A DNA stretch of 64,000 nt from the NCBI RefSeq assembly GCF_001705515.1, contig NZ_MDJS01000004.1, positions 372,001 through 436,000 of the forward strand, given 5' to 3'. The DNA comes from Mucilaginibacter sp. PPCGB 2223 (GTDB lineage: Bacteria; Bacteroidota; Bacteroidia; Sphingobacteriales; Sphingobacteriaceae). Shown here piece by piece: positions 1 to 7,086 of this stretch (positions within the stretch are counted from its first letter, which is position 1; each line of letters starts with the position of its first letter). The notes below the pieces were generated by a model, which saw nothing but the letters and a program-made list of their open reading frames with translations, made no database searches and was not told where the DNA came from. The position numbers and the translations under genes were made by a program.

Positions 1-270
1 ATCGGTATTCACATTTTCGATGTGAACACCCTGCGCATCTACCCTATCCAGCAAATGGTAATGTTGGGTCAATATCAAGGTTGTTCCCCAATCATCGCAA
101 ATAGCCGCAATCTGGTTGATCTCGGAGATCAATTCATCATCAGTTTTAGTGTAACAGCGGTATTGTATCCAATTGGCGCCAGCCTGGCAGGCTATGTTAA
201 CCTGCTCAGTATGACTTCGCCCGGGCATATCCTGGGTGAGATAATGAAAACGGGAAACATACTTTTTCAT
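1..270 (-). CDS. ThiE/TenI-like thiamine phosphate synthase family protein (3' end outside window)
   Basis: Reading the minus strand from an ATG at 270 gives 90 open codons running off the window edge. The translation has a ThiE/TenI barrel start: an AGANWIQYR segment matching the WVQLREK strand of ThiE, and later DAQGVHIENVNTD matching the ADGVHLGQED motif. In ThiE these lie in the phosphate-binding and Mg-binding face. The usual IND(R) motif is replaced by LTQHY, so the Mg-binding Asp appears lost; this may be a divergent paralogue or TenI-like protein instead of a true synthase. The frame stays open upstream to a TAA at 349-351, so an alternative non-ATG start is possible. It lies 90 bases downstream of the phosphatase gene on the same strand, and may belong to the thiamine transcription unit. 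Confidence 0.68.
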   Translation of the reverse strand, partial: MKKYVSRFHYLTQDMPGRSHTEQVNIACQAGANWIQYRCYTKTDDELISEINQIAAICDDWGTTLILTQHYHLLDRVDAQGVHIENVNTD

Positions 271-360
271 TGTACGGGGAAAAAACAGCTGCCAATAGGT
301 ATGCAAGTTACCTAATTGCTGTAATACTTCCCAATACTCTCCCGCGGCTTACCGGTTAAA

Positions 361-2019
361 CTATTTTAACACCTGTACCAACGGTACGCCGATATTCCCG
401 TTGGGCGTTTGTATGTGTAATAAAGCAGCTACTGTAGGTGCAATATCCGTCATGTGCGTCGGCAGGTTAGTATGGCCATGTTGTACGCCCCAACCCATAA
501 ATACCAACGGAATATGGGTATCGTAAGGGTTCCAGGTACCGTGGGTAGTGCCTGTACCGCCATGCCCGTCGAACCAGCCCGGTTTCAGGATGATCTGGAT
601 CGCGCCGCTGCGCTCAATATTATAACCGTTAACAATGCGGGTACGTAAAGCTTCGGGCAGGTTTGCGCTTTGGGCATTCTGCATATCTACAGCAAAAGCA
701 ACACCGGCCTGTTTTTGCAAAAACGCAATACAATCCTGCTTAATGGCATACTCGCTTGCCTTTTTATCCGCAATAGCTGGATTATTCAGATTTACCTGAT
801 AGTTATCCAGGCTTATAACCATTTTTTTTATGCCGTATTTGCTCTCCAAAACGCTGTTCAGGTTGTTCATCACATCCCTTGCCTGCCATACCGAAGCGGG
901 CACACCGTGATCGGCCAGGAAGGTTGGGTTGTGGGCCGCGCCGTGGTCGGCTGTTAAGAACACAGTATAGTTGCTTTTACCGATGTTTGTGTCGAGGTAA
1001 GCGAAGAACGCTGCCAGGTCGCGGTCAAGGCGCAGGTAAGTATCTTCGATCTCGACAGCATTGATACCGAACTGGTGGCCAACGTAGTCGGTAGATGATA
1101 AACTCACAGCCAGGAAATCGGTTACGGAATTTTTACCCAGTTTTTCGGCATAGATAGCTGCCTTGGCCAAATCCAGCGTAAGCGAGTTGCCATAAGGCGT
1201 ACTGCGAATCAAACCCATGCCCCTGCTCATCATTTGTGATGTTTTTACCGGCATGGTCGGTGCATCGGCGCCCGGAAATTTGCCTTCGTATTTCGGGCTG
1301 TTGTCATCCGTGCTTTGCAGGTAGGTGCCGATCGGGTACAGGGTGTTCCAATCCTGCTTTAGATACTGCGCAGGTAACTTCTGATCGTTGAATTTTTTAA
1401 CCCAGGCGGGCAGGTCGTTCATGTAATAGGTACTGGTGATCCAGTTGCCGCTGGCATCATCGAACCAGTAAGCCGCATTGGCAGTGTGGCCTGCAGGTAA
1501 GATGCCGCCCCTGTCTTTCAACGCAATGCCGATAACTTTTGAGCGAAAATTGGTAGCCAGGCGCAACTCATCGGTAACCGTAGTAACCAGCAAATTACGC
1601 GGCGACATTTCGCCGGCCCGCGAAGCGCTGCCTACCGTATGAACAGTAGTATCTTCGGTGCAATACATGGGTTTACCGGTTGCCTGAATGATAAAATCAT
1701 TACCGGCAATGCCGTGTATGGCCGGAACCGAACCGGTATAGATACAAGAGTGGCCCGCTGCGGTAACCGTCGGGATATAATCGAGGTTGGTGTTATCGCA
1801 GCTAAAGCCTTCGTTCAGTAAACGCTTAAAGCCACCAGTTTGATAGCGGTCGTAATAGCGGTACAGGTAATCCCATCGCATCTGGTCGACTACGATGCCG
1901 ACAACCAGTTTTGGACGAGGTACGGAAGATGTAGCAGTGGCAGTTTTCTTCTTTGTCTGGGCAAATGTGCTTATCGCGATAACAGATAACAGGACAACGG
2001 ATAGGTATTTGAATTTCAT
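361..2019 (-). CDS. PafA-type alkaline phosphatase (secreted)
   Basis: Periplasmic phosphomonoesterase of the alkaline phosphatase/NPP superfamily, PafA subgroup, which uses Thr as nucleophile. I chose the ATG at 2019 because it gives a normal signal peptide (MKFKYLSVVLLS...TFA-Q); an upstream ATG would add eight residues before it. Visible motifs: the metal Asp in GIVVDQMRWD, the nucleophile in PTVTAAGH (Thr86), the K-x-R pair in LKDRGGILPAGH that distinguishes PafA from diesterases, DYVGH and TADHG metal ligands, and a late metal His in the HGTWNP segment. Length (about 550) fits the family. It starts 71 bases after the flavoprotein gene, in the same direction. PafA enzymes have broad specificity and are phosphate-insensitive in Flavobacteria; release of thiamine from thiamine phosphates here is inference from context only. 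Confidence 0.9.
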   Translation of the reverse strand: MKFKYLSVVLLSVIAISTFAQTKKKTATATSSVPRPKLVVGIVVDQMRWDYLYRYYDRYQTGGFKRLLNEGFSCDNTNLDYIPTVTAAGHSCIYTGSVPAIHGIAGNDFIIQATGKPMYCTEDTTVHTVGSASRAGEMSPRNLLVTTVTDELRLATNFRSKVIGIALKDRGGILPAGHTANAAYWFDDASGNWITSTYYMNDLPAWVKKFNDQKLPAQYLKQDWNTLYPIGTYLQSTDDNSPKYEGKFPGADAPTMPVKTSQMMSRGMGLIRSTPYGNSLTLDLAKAAIYAEKLGKNSVTDFLAVSLSSTDYVGHQFGINAVEIEDTYLRLDRDLAAFFAYLDTNIGKSNYTVFLTADHGAAHNPTFLADHGVPASVWQARDVMNNLNSVLESKYGIKKMVISLDNYQVNLNNPAIADKKASEYAIKQDCIAFLQKQAGVAFAVDMQNAQSANLPEALRTRIVNGYNIERSGAIQIILKPGWFDGHGGTGTTHGTWNPYDTHIPLVFMGWGVQHGHTNLPTHMTDIAPTVAALLHIQTPNGNIGVPLVQVLK

Positions 2020-2090
2020 AAAGCGTGTTGCTGAAAGTTCCAAATATCTTAAATGTCCGCTAAATCCAATGTGACATTATTGTTAAGAAT

Positions 2091-3200
2091 TCAGCTTTCG
2101 AAAGTTAAGAGCGAGTGCTGGCTGGCGGTATGCAGATCGCGCCATACACGGCTGATCTCGGAGGAGGTGCTCGCCGCGATCAATCCGCAATAAGGGTATA
2201 AGTCGTCGACAGCCTGCCGCGCTACCCGGGCCAGCCTGCGGCTGGTTTGGCTCACGGCTTTCAGGCTATCATCCAAAATGTCGGTATCGTTATTGATAAA
2301 ACAGGCCCAGGAGCGATCAGCCGCGCGATAAAATTCGTCGCGGGCATCATTCAGGCGAAATACCGAGCGGCTGTACACTTCATCAAGCTTATCCTGCTGG
2401 CTTTTGATGAACCCCTTAGCTTCACCCCTTTTGATAAAAATCGGCTTGCACAGATCAATAAAATGGATAGCCAGGCCTGACAGATTGATTGCCAAAGTAC
2501 CTTCGGCCAACTGCCGGAAAGGATAGGTATATAAAGGTTTCTTGAGCACCGCAAAATTGGCATCGATAATAAATGCCCGGTTAGCCGGTACCTGCACATT
2601 TTTAACTTCAAAACTATGGCTGCCGGTAGCTACCATGCCGACATAGTTCCAGGCTGGCAATACGTTTACTTCATCCTTTTTAAATAAAAATGCCTTGATA
2701 GTCTTTTCGCCTTCGGCATTCAGTACCGGCCCGTTATCATCGCAGATAATGCAATTGGCCGTAAAATGCGTGGCATGCAAGGCGCCGCTGGCGTATTTCC
2801 AGCTGCCATCGACCAGGTAACCACCGGGAACGATCGTCGCCTCACCGCCCGGAGCGCCGCTGCCTGCCAGGCAAACCTGCGGATCGGCAAAAACATCCCG
2901 GCTAAGATCAGGATCTAAAAAACCACCAAACCAGCCTGCGCCGGTGCAAAGCGTTATAGCCCAGCCCATGCTGCCATCGGCCCAGGCAATTGCCTCGATC
3001 AAACGTAGTTCATCGGGCAGGCTAAGCTCTAAACCACCATACGCTGCCGGCACCAGCATTTTAAACCATTGCTGATCGTAAACTACGGCCAATTGTTCGG
3101 GTTGCAGCTTACCGTCTTTTTCGGCAGCGGGGGCATGTTCACGGATAGCGCTTATCCATTCAGACTGTAATTGTTGCCGTGGATGCGATGTGATCTTCAT
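2091..3200 (-). CDS. acyl-CoA-dehydrogenase-like flavoprotein in the thiamine operon
   Basis: A 369-residue protein of the acyl-CoA dehydrogenase fold. The N-terminal helical domain (about 1-100) contains VPAAYGGLELSLP, a typical family segment. A central beta domain follows (about 105-210; VPGGYLVDGSWKYASG is the usual G-W-K-x-x-S-G strand). The C-terminal part ends in a WRDLHTASQH motif as in the Acyl-CoA_dh_2 group, which contains flavin-dependent monooxygenases of the DszC/HpaH type. A monooxygenase or other oxidoreductase is therefore as likely as a dehydrogenase of CoA esters. It begins one base after the stop of the transporter gene, so it is almost certainly translated from the riboswitch-controlled transcript. 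Its substrate is unknown; a thiamine or pyrimidine/thiazole derivative is a context-based guess. Confidence 0.8.
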   Translation of the reverse strand: MKITSHPRQQLQSEWISAIREHAPAAEKDGKLQPEQLAVVYDQQWFKMLVPAAYGGLELSLPDELRLIEAIAWADGSMGWAITLCTGAGWFGGFLDPDLSRDVFADPQVCLAGSGAPGGEATIVPGGYLVDGSWKYASGALHATHFTANCIICDDNGPVLNAEGEKTIKAFLFKKDEVNVLPAWNYVGMVATGSHSFEVKNVQVPANRAFIIDANFAVLKKPLYTYPFRQLAEGTLAINLSGLAIHFIDLCKPIFIKRGEAKGFIKSQQDKLDEVYSRSVFRLNDARDEFYRAADRSWACFINNDTDILDDSLKAVSQTSRRLARVARQAVDDLYPYCGLIAASTSSEISRVWRDLHTASQHSLLTFES

Positions 3201-3201
3201 A

Positions 3202-3870
3202 TCAGCTTTCGGGGATGAGTTCGGGCGGGGCAGCTTTTGCCTTGCGCGAACGGTTATAGATTTTTATCCAGTCGGAAAAGCCCCAGCACCCTATAACAAA
3301 CAGGAAGATAGTTAATGCTCCAAAGAGAGGCAGTTTTTTATAAAACAGCAGAGGAACGGCAAAGACATTCGAGAGATTAAGCAAAACCCAGTTCTCGATT
3401 TTACGGCGTGTCAATAACCACATGCCTGCCCAGGCGGTTGCCGATATCCAGGCGTCCCAAAAAGGCACATTTGATGGCTTGTAATTGGGGAACACAAACA
3501 AAAACCTGGTCAGACAATAATACAGAAAAACAGTACCGCCGATAGAAATGACAGCCGTTATCAGCCATTCGTTGCGGTTGCTCCAGGTAATCTCGACCGG
3601 CGGTTTATCTGCTTTTTTTATCCAGTAATACCAGCCGTAAAAGCTCATTACAATATAATATACATTAAGGGCACAATCGGCATAAAGTTTAGCATCAAAC
3701 AGCAGGTAGATACCTAAGATCGTTCCGATAATGCCTGTGGGATACAACCAAACGTTGTTAACCCGCGCAAAAAGCACTTCGGCTACTCCAAAGGCAAATG
3801 CTACCCACTGCAGCGGAGTAGTTTCTTTTACCTGCTCGGCAAATAAAGTATACCAGTAGTGCCAGTGCAT
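3202..3870 (-). CDS. pnuT: PnuT-type thiamine transporter (PnuC family)
   Basis: Inner-membrane facilitator of the PnuC vitamin transporter family, 222 residues with about seven hydrophobic helices. The segment YYIVMSFYGWYYW is the family signature helix containing the aromatic substrate-binding residues. PnuC members carry nicotinamide riboside, while the PnuT branch carries thiamine. In Bacteroidota, PnuT is known to be encoded with an outer-membrane receptor under TPP riboswitch control, as here. It starts 3 bases after the receptor stop codon and its own stop is one base from the next gene, so the three are translationally tight. The riboswitch context is what decides thiamine over nicotinamide riboside. 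Confidence 0.85.
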   Translation of the reverse strand: MHWHYWYTLFAEQVKETTPLQWVAFAFGVAEVLFARVNNVWLYPTGIIGTILGIYLLFDAKLYADCALNVYYIVMSFYGWYYWIKKADKPPVEITWSNRNEWLITAVISIGGTVFLYYCLTRFLFVFPNYKPSNVPFWDAWISATAWAGMWLLTRRKIENWVLLNLSNVFAVPLLFYKKLPLFGALTIFLFVIGCWGFSDWIKIYNRSRKAKAAPPELIPES

Positions 3871-3873
3871 TGG

Positions 3874-6303
3874 TTAAAACCCTAAATTAACGCTCACAAA
3901 ATAATTGCGGGGCGCCTGCGGGAAATAGTAGTTATAGTTTACAACTTTACCGTTTTCAATATCCGGATAGGTTGCGCCGTTAGTCTCATATTTCGTGCTG
4001 AAAATATTATAAACCAGGAAACTTACCCCGATGTTTTTGATGGCCCTGGTTTTGAAATTATAGCTCAGGCGAAGGTTATTGATAAAATACGAGTTAACGC
4101 TACGGTTTGACTGTGCCGGATCGGCAGCGGGGAAACCCGCAGGGTTGGTGTTGGATGTGTTATCCAGGTACTGCATGCCCACATACTTGCTGATCAAAGC
4201 AATTTCGCCGCCTTTAACCGGCTGCCAGCCCAATTCGCTCGAGCCAACAAACGATGGCGAATAAGCAATATCGGTATTTGATAGCGTGCCGCTTACAGTT
4301 TTATTATTATCGTAATTAATGTACGATGCGGTAAAGTTTTTAATCTTGTTACGGCTCAAAGCTGCTGTTGCCATCCAGTTTAATTGGTTGGTTATTTTAA
4401 ATTTACCATCGAACTCGATACCTGCACGGTAGCTGTCGGGCACGTTAACCCGGATGGCCTCGCCAACGTAATTCAATGCACCGGTAAGCACCAGTTGGTT
4501 TTTATACAACATGTAAAAGCCGTTGATACCGCCTGTAAAAAACGAGTTGTGCAGGCGATAGCCTAACTCCAGATCTTTCAAATTCTCGGAGCTTGGACGG
4601 GTGTTTGGTGTTGAGTTAACAAAATCGGAACGATTGGGCTCGTGATTAGCTTCGGATGCCGAAAAATAAATGTTGCTTGCCTCGTTAAGTTGATAGGTTA
4701 CGCCCAGTTTAGGGTTAAAAAAATCGAGGCTTATCTTTTGTTGCGTATCATTAAGGTTTTGATCCAGGCCTAAAAACGAGTAGCCCAAATGGCGGTATTG
4801 CATATCGGCAAAAAAGGTAAAGTTGTTGACGTTATAGTCTATTTTACCAAAAATATTGAAGTCGGTTTTCTTGGCGTTATTGCGATAGTACTCGTAGTTA
4901 GGCGGAACGCTTGCGCCTTGTTCAACCCACTCTACATTACCGTAATGCGCGCCCAGATACTCGTTGTAAGCGCCGCCCAAAGTAATATTGAGCGCCTGCT
5001 GCGGCTTATAGTTAAAGGCATAGGTAGCCCCGTAAAAATCCGTATTCAGCCAAAGGTCGCGCACCAGCGGTGAGTTGGTTACGCTTGGGTTGGTGGACGA
5101 GATACCGTAATCGGCCAAAGCCTCATCGGGTTTATACTCTTCGTAATAGCCAAAGCCTTTGGTATAAAACAGCGCTCCACTGAACGACAGGTCGCTCGTT
5201 ATTTTCTGATCAACCAGTAACTGCGCATAATTTTGAGTGTAGTTGTCGGTTTGGTTAGGATAGAATGTTTTACCGTCGGCTTCTAAACCCAACTCGTTAT
5301 AGGTACGGTTGCCGCCATATAAAGTGTACTCGGGTACGCCATCCCAGGCCTGGTAGGTTTGCTCATAACCCGAGAATACATTGGCGCGGATGAGCGTGTT
5401 CTTACCATAATAAGCCCCGCTTAAAAAGTACGATTTAAGGTGTGATGCCGCACGGTCGATATAACCATCGGACTGTATACGGGATATGCGCCCATCGAAA
5501 GTAAACTTGCCATTGATGAGGCCGGTACCCACACTAACGGTATTTTTTAAAGTACTGAACGAGCCGAAAGAATTATCCAGTTGCGCATAAGCCGAATCGC
5601 GGCGGGTTGTGCTTTGCATATTGATGCTCGCACCAAAAGCGCCCGCACCATTGGTGGATGTACCTACGCCGCGTTGTATCTGGATGTTATCTACCGATGA
5701 TACCAGGTCGGGCAGATCGACGAAGTATGCGCCCTGGTCTTCGGCATCATTCAACGGGATACCATTAAGCGTAACGTTGGTACGCGTACCGTCGGAGCCG
5801 CGGATACGGATACCGGTATAACCAATGCCTGTACCGCCATCGGATGTAACGACTACCGAAGGTGTTTGGTTAAGCAGGTAAGGCAGATCCTGGCCGAAGT
5901 TATTCTTTGCCAGGTCGGCTTTGTTGAGGTTGGTAAAGGTCGTCGCTGCGTTTTTGGATGCTCGGGTGGCGCTTACGGTAACCTCGTCGGCAATGAAAGT
6001 GCTTTTGCCAAGCTTAAAGTTCAGCACTGTGGCGCCGGTAAGTTTGATGGTTTTATCGATGGCGGTATAACCGACATAGCTCACGTGCACCGTATACGTG
6101 CCGGCTTTAATATAATCGAGTTTGTACTCGCCGGTCTTATCTACCAAAATGGCCGATGTAAAATCAGTTGTCGAAACAACAATGGTAGTACCGGGTAAGG
6201 CTTCGCCGGTTGAAGCATCGGTAACTTTTCCCGAAAGGGAAACTTGCGCTGAAACCAAAAACGGCAACAGCAATGCGCATAGCGCTGCGAATAAGTTTTT
6301 CAA
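3874..6303 (-). CDS. TonB-dependent receptor for thiamine uptake (Omr1-like)
   Basis: Outer-membrane TonB-dependent receptor of 809 residues. A signal peptide (KNLFAALCALLLPFLVSA) is followed by a carboxypeptidase-regulatory-like beta domain (about 22-105: GKVTDASTGEALPGTTI), then the plug (VTVSATRASK; GIRIRGSDGTRTNV; NGIPLNDAEDQGAYFVDLPD) and a 22-strand barrel ending in a C-terminal aromatic (NLGF). The start codon is TTG at 6303; upstream in frame a TGA comes before any ATG. It is the first gene behind the TPP riboswitch and is followed within 3 bases by pnuT. Receptors in this position in Bacteroidota are predicted to take up thiamine, possibly phosphorylated, across the outer membrane. 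Confidence 0.9.
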   Translation of the reverse strand: MKNLFAALCALLLPFLVSAQVSLSGKVTDASTGEALPGTTIVVSTTDFTSAILVDKTGEYKLDYIKAGTYTVHVSYVGYTAIDKTIKLTGATVLNFKLGKSTFIADEVTVSATRASKNAATTFTNLNKADLAKNNFGQDLPYLLNQTPSVVVTSDGGTGIGYTGIRIRGSDGTRTNVTLNGIPLNDAEDQGAYFVDLPDLVSSVDNIQIQRGVGTSTNGAGAFGASINMQSTTRRDSAYAQLDNSFGSFSTLKNTVSVGTGLINGKFTFDGRISRIQSDGYIDRAASHLKSYFLSGAYYGKNTLIRANVFSGYEQTYQAWDGVPEYTLYGGNRTYNELGLEADGKTFYPNQTDNYTQNYAQLLVDQKITSDLSFSGALFYTKGFGYYEEYKPDEALADYGISSTNPSVTNSPLVRDLWLNTDFYGATYAFNYKPQQALNITLGGAYNEYLGAHYGNVEWVEQGASVPPNYEYYRNNAKKTDFNIFGKIDYNVNNFTFFADMQYRHLGYSFLGLDQNLNDTQQKISLDFFNPKLGVTYQLNEASNIYFSASEANHEPNRSDFVNSTPNTRPSSENLKDLELGYRLHNSFFTGGINGFYMLYKNQLVLTGALNYVGEAIRVNVPDSYRAGIEFDGKFKITNQLNWMATAALSRNKIKNFTASYINYDNNKTVSGTLSNTDIAYSPSFVGSSELGWQPVKGGEIALISKYVGMQYLDNTSNTNPAGFPAADPAQSNRSVNSYFINNLRLSYNFKTRAIKNIGVSFLVYNIFSTKYETNGATYPDIENGKVVNYNYYFPQAPRNYFVSVNLGF

Positions 6304-6376
6304 AATGTGCTTAAAATTAAATTGAGTTAAACCATCTGCCCGTCAGGGCGAACAGGCAGTACACTTAACTATTTTA

Positions 6377-6590
6377 CCTCTCCCTACGCCGGCATTATCC
6401 GGATCAGGTGTCGCTCTTAGTCTTGAGTCGGGAGTCGTTAGTCTGGAGTCGTTTTTTGACTCTGGGCTTTGGACTCGGTACTCCGCACTATAGAGCATGG
6501 GTTTGATCTCAGCCTGTCTTTCAGTTTGGATAGAATAATTTGCAACTTATTCCATTCGTTCCAAAGCAAGGCACCCCTTGAGAATTATGG
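6377..6590 (-). promoter_or_regulatory. TPP (THI-box) riboswitch with an inserted hairpin
   Basis: Read on the minus strand, the leader has all conserved TPP aptamer blocks in order: GGGGTGCC (plus-strand 6571-6577 region), GGCTGAGATCAAACCC (6499-6514), and CACCTGATCCGGATAATGCC followed by GGCGTAGGGA (6381-6410). P3 is an extended hairpin (TTTGGA with TCCAAA, GAATAA with TTATTC) between the first two blocks. TTCTC ahead of the first block can pair with GAGA after the last to close P1. Between the ACCC of P2 and the CACCTGAT of P4, where the E. coli thiM aptamer has about four bases, there are about 88 extra bases (6411-6498). They fold back on themselves. A further small hairpin (CTGCC...GGCAG, about 6337-6360) lies between the aptamer and the TTG start and may belong to the expression platform. 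Confidence 0.93.
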
Positions 6591-6592
6591 TG

Positions 6593-6600
6593 CAAATATA
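6593..6600 (-). promoter_or_regulatory. promoter -7 element of the thiamine operon
   Basis: TATATTTG on the minus strand is an exact match to the Bacteroidota sigma -7 consensus TAnnTTTG. It lies directly before the riboswitch, so transcription would start a few bases ahead of the P1 strand. I do not find a TTG at the ideal -33 spacing. Confidence 0.6.
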
Positions 6601-6608
6601 GCTTTTTA

Positions 6609-6712
6609 TTTCGGATTTGGGATTTGGGATTTCAAATTTGCTTTGCATCTGTTGACGCAACCTGGATTTTCCTGATTTCGGACGTCAGATTTGGAATTTC
6701 GGATTTGTTTGT
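6609..6712. repeat. iterated GGATTT/GATTTC words upstream of the riboswitch promoter
   Basis: This 100-base AT-rich stretch consists largely of variants of GATTTGGGATTT and GATTTCGGA. Examples are GATTTGGGATTTGGGATTTC, and GATTTCGGACGTCAGATTTG further along. It looks like a short degenerate direct-repeat tract of the sort scattered between genes in Sphingobacteriaceae. It lies between the divergent promoters of the thiamine unit and the adhesin cassette. The rest of the gap to 7086 shows no coding signal or recognisable RNA. Confidence 0.5.
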
Positions 6713-7086
6713 TTTTAGGTATGATAAGATCTATCCGGAGAGAATATTTTGACCAGAACAGTATACAATTAATCATCGTATACTATGCATTAACGCCTTT
6801 CGCAAACTATTTTGGCAGCAATACCGTATGTATTTCTGTTTGGCCTATTATATTTGTACTGTAAATATACATGCCTGTCCTGAGCAAAAAATTAAGGCAT
6901 TTTATATTTGACGGTTAAACATTTATGGCCCGAATGCCGTTATGTTTAATTATGACAGGGATGATCAGTTCCCGATCATTCATCTACCAGGTATTGACTG
7001 TGATAAAAAGATATGGTGTTGTTGTATGAGGGCTCACAGCGGACTTGACAATGTTCATAACCGCATGAAAAACTTTAAAAGATACT

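Noticed and set aside
22..315. Plus-strand reading frame at the window start
   Set aside because: It is antisense to the ThiE-like frame on the minus strand, whose translation has clear family motifs.
3202..3870. Nicotinamide riboside transporter PnuC
   Set aside because: The gene is behind a TPP riboswitch and next to an outer-membrane receptor, the established context for the thiamine branch PnuT.
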